Assembly: GCF_024160145.1 (NCBI RefSeq)
Contig: NZ_JAMYWQ010000026.1
Location: 1-64,000, forward strand
Direction of reading: 5' to 3'
Source: Serratia nevei
GTDB lineage: Bacteria; Pseudomonadota; Gammaproteobacteria; Enterobacterales; Enterobacteriaceae
Length of the DNA stretch: 64,000 bases
How positions within the stretch are numbered: position 1 is the first letter of the stretch; the number at the start of each line of letters is the position of its first letter. A program made the position numbers and the translations under genes. This document shows, in pieces, positions 32,002 to 40,575 of this stretch. Under the pieces are notes generated by a model. That model did not search any database and was not told the DNA's origin. It saw only the letters and a program-made list of their open reading frames with translations.

Positions 32002-32718
32002 ATGGATATGCAGAATCAACCCGTGCAGATCATGATTGTTGAAGATGAGCCCAAGCTGGGCCAGCTGTTGGTGGATTACCTGCAGGCGGCGGGTTATGCC
32101 ACCCACTGGCTGACCAACGGCAACGAGGTGGTACCGGCCGTGCACCAGCATCCGCCGGCGCTGATTTTGCTCGATCTGATGCTACCGGGGGCCGACGGGC
32201 TGACGGTGTGCCGCGAGCTGCGCCGTTTCAGCGACGTGCCAATCGTGATGGTAACGGCGAAAATCGAAGAGATCGACCGCCTGCTGGGGCTGGAAATCGG
32301 CGCCGACGATTACATCTGCAAACCCTACAGCCCACGCGAAGTGGTGGCGCGGGTGAAAACCATCCTGCGCCGCAGCTACCGGCCGCAGGAAAATGCACGC
32401 GAAGACGATCTGCTGCACATCGATGAGCCGCGTTTCCAGGCCAGCTATCAGGGGCAGCTGCTGGATCTGACGCCGGCGGAATTCCGCCTGCTGAAAACGC
32501 TGGCCAGCCAGCCTGGCAACGTGTTTTCACGCGAACAGCTGCTGAACAACCTGTATGACGACTATCGGGTGGTCACCGATCGCACCATCGACAGCCACAT
32601 CAAAAACCTGCGCCGCAAGCTGGAGCTGATCGACGGGGAGAAATCCTTTATCCGCTCGGTATACGGCGTGGGCTACCGCTGGGAAGCCGATCCCTGCCGG
32701 CTGGTGAATGGGGTTTAG
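32002..32718 (+). CDS. baeR: Response regulator BaeR
   Basis: OmpR/PhoB-class activator, 238 residues: receiver domain 9-125 with phospho-accepting Asp58 ([10 protein letters not shown]) and the acidic pair in IVEDEP, and a winged-helix domain from about 135 with the recognition stretch [16 protein letters not shown]. It activates mdtABCD and other envelope-protection genes. It ends five bases before the convergent vapC stop, with no terminator visible between them. Confidence 0.95.
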   Translation: MDMQNQPVQIMIVEDEPKLGQLLVDYLQAAGYATHWLTNGNEVVPAVHQHPPALILLDLMLPGADGLTVCRELRRFSDVPIVMVTAKIEEIDRLLGLEIGADDYICKPYSPREVVARVKTILRRSYRPQENAREDDLLHIDEPRFQASYQGQLLDLTPAEFRLLKTLASQPGNVFSREQLLNNLYDDYRVVTDRTIDSHIKNLRRKLELIDGEKSFIRSVYGVGYRWEADPCRLVNGV

Positions 32719-32722
32719 GGGA

Positions 32723-33112
32723 TCAGCGCGTCCAGTCTTCGACCGCCAACCCGGGCACCATGGCGAATGCGCGATCGTTGGTCACCAACGTCGCGCCGCG
32801 GCTCTGCGCGTGAGCGGCGATCAGTTGATCCAGCGCGCCCATGATTTTGCCCTTTCTCTCCATGTTCGCGCGCATTTCACCGTAGCAGCGGGCGGCCTCA
32901 CTATCCCATGCATAGACCGTCACCGCGGCAAGAAAGGCCTCGACCATGCTTTGCAACGCCTTGTTCCGCCGTTTAGCCACACCGTAAAGCAGTTCCGCCT
33001 CCGTGACGCTGGAAATACATACGGCAGAAGGCGGGAGCTTTTCCATGACGTTAAGCACCTGCGGATGCTGCCGAAACAAGTGGCTGACGGTGTTGGTATC
33101 AAACATGTACAT
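32723..33112 (-). CDS. vapC: VapC-type toxin, PIN-domain ribonuclease
   Basis: A 129-residue PIN-domain endoribonuclease, toxin of a VapBC pair. The acidic Mg2+ residues are visible in MFDTNTVSHL (Asp5), TEAELLYGV (Glu near 39-41), GALDQLIAAHA (Asp near 94) and LVTNDRAFAMV (Asp near 112). The family typically cleaves initiator tRNA or other structured RNA; the target here is unknown. It begins three bases after the vapB stop. It lies between baeR and yegP, where E. coli K-12 has no toxin genes, so it is probably an acquired module. Confidence 0.88.
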   Translation of the reverse strand: MYMFDTNTVSHLFRQHPQVLNVMEKLPPSAVCISSVTEAELLYGVAKRRNKALQSMVEAFLAAVTVYAWDSEAARCYGEMRANMERKGKIMGALDQLIAAHAQSRGATLVTNDRAFAMVPGLAVEDWTR

Positions 33113-33115
33113 CGC

Positions 33116-33379
33116 CTACTCTTCCTCTGAGAATGGATCGCGGTCTGCAACCCCTTGCTGACGATCTTCCGCGCCAAGAAACTCTTGCGGCACCGACGTT
33201 TGGGCGATAATGCTCAGCAGCGGTGCCCAGCTGTCCGGCTTTGCCGGATATTTGGATAAAATCACGTTGCCCTCCCGATCGCGACGGATATAGACACGAT
33301 CCGTATCAAATTCAAATTCCACCGGTAACCTCACCGCCTGATTTCTGCCGTTTTTAAACAGCTTTGCGATTCTTTCCAT
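33116..33379 (-). CDS. vapB: VapB-type antitoxin, SpoVT/AbrB fold
   Basis: An 87-residue antitoxin. The N-terminal swapped-hairpin DNA-binding domain is KLFKNGRNQAVRLPVEFEF followed by DRVYIRRDREGNVIL. The acidic C-terminus (residues about 60-87, ending SEEE) would wrap and block VapC. The start at 33379 follows GGAGG by eight bases; the open frame reaches ten codons further but has no ribosome binding site. The inverted repeats just upstream are the likely operator for autorepression by VapBC. Confidence 0.87.
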   Translation of the reverse strand: MERIAKLFKNGRNQAVRLPVEFEFDTDRVYIRRDREGNVILSKYPAKPDSWAPLLSIIAQTSVPQEFLGAEDRQQGVADRDPFSEEE

Positions 33380-33380
33380 C

Positions 33381-33432
33381 TCGACACCTCCACAGCAGGC
33401 ATAGGCCAAAGCATATGCCTGTAGCGTGTCGA
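33381..33432 (-). promoter_or_regulatory. Nested inverted repeats before vapB, likely VapBC operator
   Basis: Two perfect inverted repeats are nested: TCGACAC (33381-33387) with GTGTCGA (33426-33432), and CAGGCATA (33396-33403) with TATGCCTG (33414-33421). They lie directly upstream of the vapB start, where VapB dimers usually bind. Confidence 0.65.
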
Positions 33433-33717
33433 TGCCAAGATGTATCGATCATTTTTCATCCACATTGACGAAACGGCCAAACCGTAACGCACAATCTCAC
33501 GGGGTGAAACCCTGTTCCCCTTGTTATGCGGCGCACTGCGCAATCACCACGCCTTCCCTTAGCTTCCCGTGCGGCGCTGGGCTGCTCGGATGAAAACTCC
33601 GCGCCGACGCAAAAAAAACGCGCATTTTTTCGACTAATCTGCGGTGAGGTTTAGCCGCCGATTTTCAAGCGATTGGCTACACTTACAGCACGAATCGGAA
33701 CCTACAGGAGAAGAACC
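33433..33717. other. Intergenic region between vapBC and yegP
   Basis: About 285 bp with no credible gene. It must hold the vapBC promoter (left) and the yegP promoter (right). I see no clear -35/-10 pair and no mobile-element remnant. Confidence 0.4.
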
Positions 33718-34056
33718 ATGGCAATCGGTCATTACGAGCTGAAAAAAGCAAAGAACGGTCAGTACCACTTCAACCTGAAAGCCAGTAACGGTGAGATCAT
33801 TCTGACCAGCGAGATGTACGCCAGCAAAGCCTCGGCGGAGAACGGCATCGCCTCGGTGCAGACCAATTCGCCGCACGAGGCGCAGTTTGAACTGAAGCAC
33901 AGCACCAGCAATCAGCCCTATTTTGTGCTGAAGGCCAAGAACCATCAGGTGATCGGCGTCAGCGAAATGTACAGCGCCGAAAGCGCGGCCAAAAACGGTA
34001 TCCAGTCGGTGATGAAAAACGGCCCGACCACCGATATCCGCGATTTGAGCGCCTGA
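33718..34056 (+). CDS. yegP: YegP, tandem DUF1508 repeat protein
   Basis: A 112-residue cytoplasmic protein made of two copies of the same 50-residue unit: YELKKAKNGQYHFNLKASNG with GEIILTSEMYASKASAENGI, then FELKHSTSNQPYFVLKAKNH with GVSEMYSAESAAKNGI. This is the YegP (DUF1508) family; E. coli YegP is a similar length and lies at the same place between baeSR and yegQ. Function unknown. AGGAGAAG precedes the ATG at 33718; the frame extends 15 codons further up without support. Confidence 0.93.
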   Translation: MAIGHYELKKAKNGQYHFNLKASNGEIILTSEMYASKASAENGIASVQTNSPHEAQFELKHSTSNQPYFVLKAKNHQVIGVSEMYSAESAAKNGIQSVMKNGPTTDIRDLSA

Positions 34057-34071
34057 TCCCCCGTTTCGCCC

Positions 34072-34103
34072 GCGCGGTGGCCGCCATCGCGCGTTTTCCG
34101 TTT
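34072..34103 (+). terminator. Probable terminator of yegP
   Basis: Seven-base stem 34072-34078 / 34086-34092 (one G-T wobble) with a seven-base loop, then GTTTTCCGTTT. Confidence 0.5.
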
Positions 34104-34203
34104 GACCGGGATCAATCTCCCTTGAATAAATCCGGTTAACTGCTGATTTCTTGCCGCGCTGCGGCTACAATCCCCCGCTTTTACTGCGCCATCTGGGGCG
34201 CGA

Positions 34204-34329
34204 TATACCCACTGGCTTTCATACGGCAGCTAGGCGGCAAGTTCGTGAGTCTCCAGGAGCTTGGTCAACCAAGTGACTGGAGTGAGCGAATACAGCCAAC
34301 AACGCTGCAGTTCGAAAGACAGAGGTATA
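34204..34329. repeat. 126-bp imperfect palindromic repeat element
   Basis: The ends are TATACC... and ...GGTATA. The two halves are complementary over most of their length, and the centre is CTTGGT-CA-ACCAAG. Transcribed, it would fold into one long stem. The layout resembles the palindromic intergenic repeats common in Yersinia, Serratia and Photorhabdus genomes. It ends 28 bp before yegQ, so it may lie in the yegQ leader or promoter. Confidence 0.75.
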
Positions 34330-34357
34330 CTGACCTGAAATCAGACCGAGACCCACT

Positions 34358-35710
34358 ATGTTTACACCGGAACTTCTCTCCCCGGCCGGAACGCTGAAAA
34401 ACATGCGTTACGCCTTCGCCTACGGCGCCGATGCGGTTTACGCCGGCCAGCCACGCTACAGCCTGCGGGTGCGCAACAACGAGTTCAACCACGAGAATCT
34501 GGCGCAGGGCATCAACGAAGCCCACGCGCTGGGCAAAAAGTTCTACGTGGTGGTCAACATCGCCCCGCACAACGCCAAGCTGAAAACCTTCCTGCGCGAT
34601 CTGAAGCCGGTGATCGATATGGGGCCGGATGCGCTGATCATGTCCGATCCCGGCCTTATCATGATGGTGCGCGAAGCCTTCCCGCAGATCGACATCCACC
34701 TGTCGGTGCAGGCCAACGCGGTGAACTGGGCGACGGTGAAGTTCTGGAAGCAAATGGGGCTGACCCGCGTGATCCTGTCGCGCGAGCTGTCGCTGGAAGA
34801 GATCGCCGAGATCCGCGCCGAAGTGCCGGACATGGAGCTGGAAATCTTCGTCCACGGCGCGCTGTGCATGGCCTACTCCGGCCGCTGCCTGCTGTCCGGC
34901 TACATCAACAAACGCGATCCCAACCAGGGCACCTGCACCAACGCCTGCCGCTGGCAGTACAAGGCGGAGGAAGGCAAAGAGGACGACACCGGCAATATCG
35001 TGCACCTGCACGAGCCGATCCCGGTGCAAACCGTCGAGCCGACGCTGGGCATCGGCGCGCCGACCGATAAGGTGTTCATGCTGTCTGAAGCGCAAAAACC
35101 AGGCGAATATATGAGCGCCTTCGAAGACGAGCACGGCACCTATATCATGAACTCCAAGGATCTGCGGGCCATCCAGCACGTGGAGCGTCTGACGCAGCTC
35201 GGCGTGCATTCGCTGAAGATCGAAGGCCGCACCAAGTCCTTCTACTACTGCGCCCGCACCGCCCAGGTCTACCGCCGCGCCATCGACGACGCCGCCGCCG
35301 GCAAGCCGTTCGATCCGACCCTGCTCACCACGCTGGAAGGCCTGGCGCACCGCGGCTACACCGAAGGCTTCCTGCGCCGCCACGTCCACGAAGCCCAGCA
35401 GAACTACGACTACGGCTCCTCGCTCTCCGAGCGCCAGCAGTTCGTCGGCGAATTCACCGGCGTGCGCCATAATGGCTGGGCGGAAGTCGATGTGAAGAAC
35501 AAGTTCGCGCTCGGCGACAGCGTCGAAATGATGACGCCGGGCGGCAACGTGGTCTTCACCCTCGAAAGCATGCAAAATAAGAAAGGCGAGCCGATTGAGG
35601 TGGCGCCGGGCAACAGCCATATCGTTTATTTGCCGATCCCGCAGGATATCGATCTCAATTATGCGTTGCTGATCCGCAATTTGGCGGAAGAAAATAGCGC
35701 CGGAGTGTAA
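34358..35710 (+). CDS. trhP: tRNA 5-hydroxyuridine formation protein TrhP (YegQ), peptidase U32 family
   Basis: Takes part in prephenate-dependent hydroxylation of uridine 34 (ho5U34) in tRNAs. The 450 residues match E. coli YegQ almost residue for residue at the N-terminus (ELLSPAGTLKNMRYAFAYGA). Four conserved cysteines, Cys170, Cys177, Cys193 and Cys197 (HGALC, SGRC, GTC, NAC), would bind the Fe-S cluster. The family name peptidase U32 is historical; proteolysis is not expected. The ribosome binding site is weak (GAG). A terminator and then cyaR follow. Confidence 0.94.
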   Translation: MFTPELLSPAGTLKNMRYAFAYGADAVYAGQPRYSLRVRNNEFNHENLAQGINEAHALGKKFYVVVNIAPHNAKLKTFLRDLKPVIDMGPDALIMSDPGLIMMVREAFPQIDIHLSVQANAVNWATVKFWKQMGLTRVILSRELSLEEIAEIRAEVPDMELEIFVHGALCMAYSGRCLLSGYINKRDPNQGTCTNACRWQYKAEEGKEDDTGNIVHLHEPIPVQTVEPTLGIGAPTDKVFMLSEAQKPGEYMSAFEDEHGTYIMNSKDLRAIQHVERLTQLGVHSLKIEGRTKSFYYCARTAQVYRRAIDDAAAGKPFDPTLLTTLEGLAHRGYTEGFLRRHVHEAQQNYDYGSSLSERQQFVGEFTGVRHNGWAEVDVKNKFALGDSVEMMTPGGNVVFTLESMQNKKGEPIEVAPGNSHIVYLPIPQDIDLNYALLIRNLAEENSAGV

Positions 35711-35718
35711 AATGAATC

Positions 35719-35741
35719 GCCGCCACTTGGCGGCAATTTTT
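35719..35741 (+). terminator. Rho-independent terminator of yegQ
   Basis: Six-base GC stem 35719-35724 / 35729-35734 with loop ACTT, followed by AATTTTT. Confidence 0.7.
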
Positions 35742-35749
35742 AGCAAATA

Positions 35750-35792
35750 TTAGAATTGGATCACATCAATGTGCGCGCAGCTTAGTTACTAT
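35750..35792 (+). promoter_or_regulatory. CRP site and -10 of cyaR
   Basis: TTAGA-N6-TCACA at 35750-35765 has one perfect CRP half-site and one 3/5 half-site. TACTAT at 35787-35792 is a good -10. The CRP centre would be about 40 bp before the expected RNA start, a class II position, in line with known CRP activation of cyaR. Confidence 0.55.
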
Positions 35793-35795
35793 CAC

Positions 35796-35887
35796 GCTGC
35801 TTAAAACGAACAACGAAAATATTTGCATAGCAATACTAGGAACCACCTCCTTAGCCGGCCCAATCTCCCTTGGGCTGGCTTTTTCTT
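35796..35887 (+). ncRNA. cyaR: Hfq-dependent small RNA CyaR (RyeE)
   Basis: About 90 nt. The diagnostic conserved core AGGAACCACCTCCTTAGCC (35838-35856) is followed by a terminator hairpin, 35853-35863 / 35870-35880, with loop TCTCCC and a U-rich tail. This matches E. coli CyaR in sequence, structure and position after yegQ. CyaR pairs through its CCACCUCCUU stretch with ribosome binding sites of mRNAs such as ompX, luxS and nadE. The 5' part differs from E. coli and looks several bases longer. The exact 5' end (35796-35799) is inferred from the -10. Confidence 0.9.
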
Positions 35888-36176
35888 TATAGGGTTACCC
35901 CATTTTTATCAATGCGGCTATTTCTATTACCTTTTCCCGTTATCCGCTTTAATAAAAATAACAACCTCACATCGATATATAAATAACGCTATAACGATTA
36001 ATCATTTCTTCATTACACTGCTGTTATTGCCATGTAAAATTCAGATAAATTCGCACTGCCGTCATATTCATTGAGCAGCGAGAAATAAGCGGAATTAGCT
36101 GAATATTCTGATGGCCTGGCGACGGCGGCTGGTTTATCTTGAGGCATGCTTGGTTTTCCGCCGGAGGATAACGGCA
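35888..36176. other. AT-rich region between cyaR and yegS
   Basis: Unusually AT-rich for this genome, especially 35920-36080. Short frames through cyaR and beyond have no ribosome binding site. It probably carries the yegS promoter; I cannot assign one with confidence. Confidence 0.45.
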
Positions 36177-37082
36177 ATGCCTCAACACCCACATGCACCC
36201 GCCCTGCTTATTCTCAACGGCAAGGGCGCCGGTAACGAAGAGCTGCGTCAAGCGGTGAAACGGCTGCGCGCAGAGCGAATCACGCTGCACGTGCGCGTCA
36301 CCTGGGAGCACGGCGACGCCGCGCGCTACGTCGCGGAAGCTGCGCAGCTCGGCGTCGGCACCGTCGTCGCCGGAGGCGGTGACGGCACCATCAACGAAGT
36401 GGCCGCCGCGCTGGTGCAGCTGCCGGCGCACAACCGGCCGGTGCTCGGCATCCTGCCGCTCGGCACCGCCAACGACTTCGCCATGGCCTGCAACATTCCC
36501 CCGTCGCCGGAACTGGCGCTGCAGCTGGCGATCAAGGGCCGTACGGTACCGATCGACCTGGCCAAGGTCAACGACGAGCGCTACTTCATCAACATGGCCA
36601 CCGGCGGCTTCGGCACCCGCATCACCACCGAAACGCCGGAGAAGCTGAAGGCGGCGCTGGGCGGCGTGTCCTACTTCGTTCACGGTTTACTGCGCATGGA
36701 TACGCTGCAGGCCGACCGCTGTGAAATCCGCGGGCCGGACTTCCGCTGGGCCGGCGACGCGCTGGTGATCGGCATCGGCAACGGCAAACAGGCCGGCGGC
36801 GGCCAGGAGCTGTGCCCCAGTGCACTGATCAACGACGGCCTGCTGCAGCTGCGCCTGCTGATCGCCGATGAGCTGCTGCCGGCGCTGGTCGCCGCCCTGT
36901 TCAACGACGAAGAGAGCAACAGCATCCTTAGCGCGGCGCTGCCGTGGCTCGAGATCGACGCGCCGCATGAGATGACCTTCAACCTCGACGGCGAGCCGCT
37001 CAAGGGCCGGCATTTCCGCATCGAAGTGTTGCCACAGGCCATCGAATGCCGCCTGCCGCCTAACTGCGCCCTGCTGGGCTGA
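36177..37082 (+). CDS. yegS: Lipid kinase YegS
   Basis: A 301-residue diacylglycerol-kinase-like lipid kinase (E. coli YegS 299), which phosphorylates phosphatidylglycerol in vitro. The nucleotide-binding motif GGGDG is at 66-70 followed by TINEVA, and [10 protein letters not shown] is the conserved second motif. The C-terminal beta-sandwich ends in [23 protein letters not shown] precedes the ATG at 36177 by ten bases; the frame extends upstream without homology. A nine-base stem without a T-run follows at 37089-37109. Confidence 0.93.
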   Translation: MPQHPHAPALLILNGKGAGNEELRQAVKRLRAERITLHVRVTWEHGDAARYVAEAAQLGVGTVVAGGGDGTINEVAAALVQLPAHNRPVLGILPLGTANDFAMACNIPPSPELALQLAIKGRTVPIDLAKVNDERYFINMATGGFGTRITTETPEKLKAALGGVSYFVHGLLRMDTLQADRCEIRGPDFRWAGDALVIGIGNGKQAGGGQELCPSALINDGLLQLRLLIADELLPALVAALFNDEESNSILSAALPWLEIDAPHEMTFNLDGEPLKGRHFRIEVLPQAIECRLPPNCALLG

Positions 37083-37227
37083 CTTTGTCGGGCGCAGCCG
37101 CTGCGCCCGTCGCTGGATCAAAATGTCGAGCTCGGTATCCAATAATCAATCGCTTAGCGCGCCGGGGGCGATCGTCCCCGCGTATTTGGCCTCGCAAATG
37201 GCATTTCCTCTCAATCGCATCTATTGT

Positions 37228-37257
37228 TTGTCCTTGCCGGATCAAGTTCGGTAGTAT
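37228..37257 (+). promoter_or_regulatory. Possible sigma-70 promoter of fbaB
   Basis: TTGTCC (37228-37233) and TAGTAT (37252-37257) with an 18-bp spacer, about 95 bp before the fbaB start. Confidence 0.4.
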
Positions 37258-37351
37258 CGCTTTACAGCTTCAATCACCGCTTTTTTACTGCGCCGGTGGT
37301 CAAAAACCCTTGCATTGCCGGTGTATGAAGAAGCTTAATCGGGAGTGAATC

Positions 37352-38401
37352 ATGACTGATATTGTGCAGTTGCTAGGAAAGGAAGCGGAAGATCTGCTGC
37401 AACACCGCTGTACCACTATCCCCGCCGAGAATCTCTACCTGCCGGGCGCCGACTTCGTCGACCGCGTAATGATCGATAACAACCGTCCCAACAGCGTGCT
37501 GCGTTCGATGCAAACCCTGTTCAACCACGGCCGCCTGGCCGGCACCGGCTACCTGTCGATCCTGCCGGTCGATCAGGGCATCGAGCACTCCGCCGCCGCC
37601 TCGTTCGCCGCCAACCCGCTGTATTTCGATCCGAAGAACATCGTCGAGCTGGCGATTGAAGCCGGCTGTAACTGCGTCGCCTCCACTTACGGCGTGCTGG
37701 CATCGGTGTCGCGCCGCTACGCGCATAAAATTCCGTTCCTGGTCAAACTCAACCACAACGAAACGCTGAGCTACCCGACCCAGTACGATCAGACTCTGTA
37801 CGCCAGCGTCGAGCAGGCGTTCAACATGGGCGCGGTGGCGGTCGGCGCCACTATTTACTTCGGCTCCGAGCAGTCGCGCCGCCAGATCGAAGAGATCTCG
37901 ATCGCCTTCGAGCGCGCGCATGAGCTGGGCATGGTCACCGTGTTGTGGGCCTATCTGCGCAACCCGGCGTTCAACAAGGATGGCGTGGACTACCACTCCA
38001 GCGCCGATCTGACCGGCCAGGCCAACCACATCGCCGCCACCATCGGCGCCGACATCGTCAAACAGAAAATGGCGGAAAACAACGGCGGCTACCGCGCGGT
38101 GAAATTCGGCTATACCGACGATCGCGTCTACACCAAGCTGACCACCGATCACCCGATCGATCTGGTGCGCTACCAGCTGGCCAACTGCTACATGGGCCGC
38201 GCCGGGCTTATCAACTCCGGCGGCGCCGCCGGTGAGAACGACCTGCAGGAGTCGGTGCGCACCGCGGTGATCAACAAACGCGCCGGCGGCATGGGCCTGA
38301 TCCTGGGGCGCAAGGCGTTCAAGAAATCGATGAAAGACGGCGTGGCGCTGATCAACGCCGTGCAAGACGCCTACCTGGACAAGAAGGTCACCATCGCCTG
38401 A
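37352..38401 (+). CDS. fbaB: Class I fructose-bisphosphate aldolase FbaB
   Basis: DhnA-type class I aldolase that cleaves or forms fructose 1,6-bisphosphate through a Schiff-base lysine, used mainly during gluconeogenic growth. The 349 residues (E. coli 350) include [19 protein letters not shown] near 69-87, [13 protein letters not shown] and the phosphate-binding region [18 protein letters not shown]. It follows yegS, as in E. coli. A GGGAGTG ribosome binding site precedes the ATG and a strong terminator follows. Confidence 0.95.
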   Translation: MTDIVQLLGKEAEDLLQHRCTTIPAENLYLPGADFVDRVMIDNNRPNSVLRSMQTLFNHGRLAGTGYLSILPVDQGIEHSAAASFAANPLYFDPKNIVELAIEAGCNCVASTYGVLASVSRRYAHKIPFLVKLNHNETLSYPTQYDQTLYASVEQAFNMGAVAVGATIYFGSEQSRRQIEEISIAFERAHELGMVTVLWAYLRNPAFNKDGVDYHSSADLTGQANHIAATIGADIVKQKMAENNGGYRAVKFGYTDDRVYTKLTTDHPIDLVRYQLANCYMGRAGLINSGGAAGENDLQESVRTAVINKRAGGMGLILGRKAFKKSMKDGVALINAVQDAYLDKKVTIA

Positions 38402-38421
38402 TGTGACAGACCGTCTGTCCC

Positions 38422-38446
38422 AAGCCCGGCTCGCCGGGCTTTTTTG
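38422..38446 (+). terminator. Rho-independent terminator of fbaB
   Basis: Eight-base stem 38422-38429 / 38434-38441 with loop CTCG; T-run through 38445. Confidence 0.88.
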
Positions 38447-38485
38447 TGCCCACGTTCTCCCCCTCATGCCACAGACCTTCTCTTT

Positions 38486-38544
38486 CTTTCATTTTAAACT
38501 TTCAAAATAAAATATTTATCTTTCAAATTGTGATCTATTTAAAA
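38486..38544 (+). promoter_or_regulatory. srl operon control region: CTTTCA repeats and CRP site
   Basis: Three copies of CTTTC(A), at 38486, 38499 and 38520, lie in AT-rich DNA and may be SrlR (DeoR family) sites. A CRP-like site TGTGA-N6-TAAAA at 38529-38544 has one perfect half. Both kinds of control are known for the E. coli srl (gut) operon. The exact -10 is not clear. Confidence 0.45.
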
Positions 38545-38635
38545 CAAATAGCCCAACAAAGTGACTACTGTAAGGCCCATGGCGACAGAGCCGCCGTTCG
38601 CTCCAGGCCATATCAGTCCATTACAGGAGAACATA

Positions 38636-39184
38636 ATGATTGAGCTAATCACCCACGGCGCCGAGTGGTTTATCGGCCTGTTTCAGAAAGGCGGTGAAGT
38701 GTTTGTCGGCATGGTGACCGGCATTTTACCTTTGTTGATCAGCCTGTTAGTAATCATGAACGCGCTGATCAAATTTGTTGGCCAGGAACGTATCGAACGA
38801 TTGGCGCAGCGCTGCGCGGGCAACCCCGTCGCGCGTTATCTGCTACTGCCGCTGATCGGCACCTTTGTCTTCTGCAACCCGATGACCCTCAGCCTGGGGC
38901 GCTTCATGCCGGAGAAATACAAGCCGAGCTACTACGCGGCGGCCTCCTACAGCTGCCACTCGATGAACGGCCTGTTCCCGCACATCAATCCCGGCGAGCT
39001 GTTCGTTTACCTCGGCATCGCCAGCGGCCTGACCACCCTCGGCCTGCCGCTCGGCCCGCTGGCGGTGAGCTATTTCCTGGTGGGGCTGTTCACCAATTTC
39101 TTCCGCGGCTGGGTCACCGATCTGACCACCAGCCTGTTCGAACGCAAGATGGGCATCCGTCTGGATCGCCAGGTGCAACTTTAA
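38636..39184 (+). CDS. srlA: Sorbitol PTS EIIC component, SrlA
   Basis: Membrane subunit (IIC2) of the glucitol/sorbitol phosphotransferase system. The 182 residues match E. coli SrlA from [20 protein letters not shown] through [19 protein letters not shown], with about four helices. The start at 38636 follows CAGGAGAAC and gives the family N-terminus. It is the first of seven srl genes; srlE follows 15 bp after the stop. Confidence 0.95.
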   Translation: MIELITHGAEWFIGLFQKGGEVFVGMVTGILPLLISLLVIMNALIKFVGQERIERLAQRCAGNPVARYLLLPLIGTFVFCNPMTLSLGRFMPEKYKPSYYAAASYSCHSMNGLFPHINPGELFVYLGIASGLTTLGLPLGPLAVSYFLVGLFTNFFRGWVTDLTTSLFERKMGIRLDRQVQL

Positions 39185-39199
39185 TTCGTGGAGTGCAGC

Positions 39200-40180
39200 A
39201 TGAGTGCTTATATCCGTATTGAAAAAGGCGCCAGCGGCTGGGGTGGCCCCCTGGAGCTGCCGATAGAGCCCGGCAAGAAAGTGGTGTACATCACCGCCGG
39301 CACCCGGCCTTCGATCGTCGATCGCCTCAGCGAATTGACCGGCTGGCCGGCCGTCGACGGTTTCAAAGAGGGCGAGCCGCCGGCGGAAGAGATCGGCGTG
39401 GCGGTGATCGACTGCGGCGGCACACTGCGCTGCGGCCTGTACCCGAAACGCCGCATTCCGACGGTCAACATCCACGCCACCGGCCAGTCCGGCCCGCTGG
39501 CGCAGTTTATCCTCGAAGACATCTATGTCTCCGGCGTGCGCGACCACAACATCAGCCGAATCGAAGCGGCAGATAGCCAGCCCGCCGCCGCCGTTGCAGC
39601 GTCGCCCAAGGCGCGCGACTACGACACCAGCAAGAAGATCACCGAGCAAAGCGACGGGCTGCTGGCGAAGGTCGGCATGGGCATGGGATCGGTGGTGGCG
39701 GTGTTCTTCCAGGCCGGGCGCGACACCATCGACACCGTGCTGAAGACCATCCTGCCGTTTATGGCATTCGTCTCGGCCTTGATCGGCATCATCATGGCCT
39801 CCGGCCTCGGGGACTTTATCGCTCACGGCCTGACGCCGCTCGCCAACAGCCCGATCGGCCTGGTGACGCTGGCGCTGATCTGCTCATTCCCGCTGCTGTC
39901 GCCGTTCCTCGGCCCCGGCGCGGTCATCGCCCAGGTGATCGGCGTGCTGGTCGGGGTGCAGATCGGCCTCGGCCATATTCCGCCGCAGCTGGCGCTGCCT
40001 GCGCTGTTCGCCATCAACGCGCAGGCCGCCTGCGACTTCATTCCGGTCGGCCTGTCGCTGGCGGAAGCCAAGCAGGACACCGTGCGGGTCGGCGTACCCT
40101 CGGTACTGGTCGGCCGCTTCCTGACCGGCGCGCCGACGGTGCTGATCGCCTGGGCCGCCTCGGCCTTTATTTATCAATAA
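39200..40180 (+). CDS. srlE: Sorbitol PTS EIIB/EIIC component, SrlE
   Basis: A 326-residue IIB-IIC1 protein. The cytoplasmic IIB part (about 1-125) carries the phospho-accepting Cys in [21 protein letters not shown] linker (about 126-150) is longer and more Ala-rich than in E. coli. The membrane part holds [19 protein letters not shown] and [19 protein letters not shown]. It receives phosphate from SrlB and, with SrlA, imports sorbitol as sorbitol 6-phosphate. The start at 39200 follows GGAG. Confidence 0.95.
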   Translation: MSAYIRIEKGASGWGGPLELPIEPGKKVVYITAGTRPSIVDRLSELTGWPAVDGFKEGEPPAEEIGVAVIDCGGTLRCGLYPKRRIPTVNIHATGQSGPLAQFILEDIYVSGVRDHNISRIEAADSQPAAAVAASPKARDYDTSKKITEQSDGLLAKVGMGMGSVVAVFFQAGRDTIDTVLKTILPFMAFVSALIGIIMASGLGDFIAHGLTPLANSPIGLVTLALICSFPLLSPFLGPGAVIAQVIGVLVGVQIGLGHIPPQLALPALFAINAQAACDFIPVGLSLAEAKQDTVRVGVPSVLVGRFLTGAPTVLIAWAASAFIYQ

Positions 40181-40202
40181 GCTGATTTCCAGGGAGACGT
40201 TT

Positions 40203-40565
40203 ATGCACACCATTTTTCACACCACCATCACGCAGATCGGCGGCTGCGCCCGCGACGCGTTGCTGGACAACATGCTGATCACCTTCCGTGAAGGCGCGCC
40301 GGCGGATATCGAAGAGTTCTGCTTCATCCACCGCCACGGCGCGACCGCCGGTGAGCTGCAGGTCGGCGGCGTGATGGAGCTGGCGCAGCGGCGCTACGCC
40401 ATCACCGCCGTCGGCAGCGTTGCCACGCAGAACCTGCGCGAACTGGGCCACATCACCGTGCGCTTCGACGGCGAAGCCGAAGCCGAATTCCCCGGCTCGA
40501 TCCACGTATCCGGCCCGACGCCGACCGATATCCCGTTGGGCAGCACGCTGTCATTTATCGCATAA
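40203..40565 (+). CDS. srlB: Sorbitol PTS EIIA component, SrlB
   Basis: Cytoplasmic IIA-Gut protein, 120 residues (E. coli 123). It takes phosphate from HPr and hands it to SrlE. Conserved segments are MLITFREGAPADIEEFCFIH (with the likely phospho-histidine in CFIHRHG), AVGSVATQNLRELGH and FPGSIHVSGP. It sits 22 bp after srlE with a GGAG-type ribosome binding site. Confidence 0.94.
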   Translation: MHTIFHTTITQIGGCARDALLDNMLITFREGAPADIEEFCFIHRHGATAGELQVGGVMELAQRRYAITAVGSVATQNLRELGHITVRFDGEAEAEFPGSIHVSGPTPTDIPLGSTLSFIA

Positions 40566-40575
40566 GGAGTAGACC

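Noticed and set aside
33433..33717. Possible mobile-element scar next to vapBC
   Set aside because: I looked for terminal inverted repeats, transposase fragments or att-like duplications and saw none.
35823..36074. 83-codon frame through cyaR
   Set aside because: It runs through the sRNA and its terminator and has no supported start. The conservation here belongs to the RNA.
37089..37109. Nine-base stem after yegS as a terminator
   Set aside because: No T-run follows, so it is noted with yegS but not called as a terminator.
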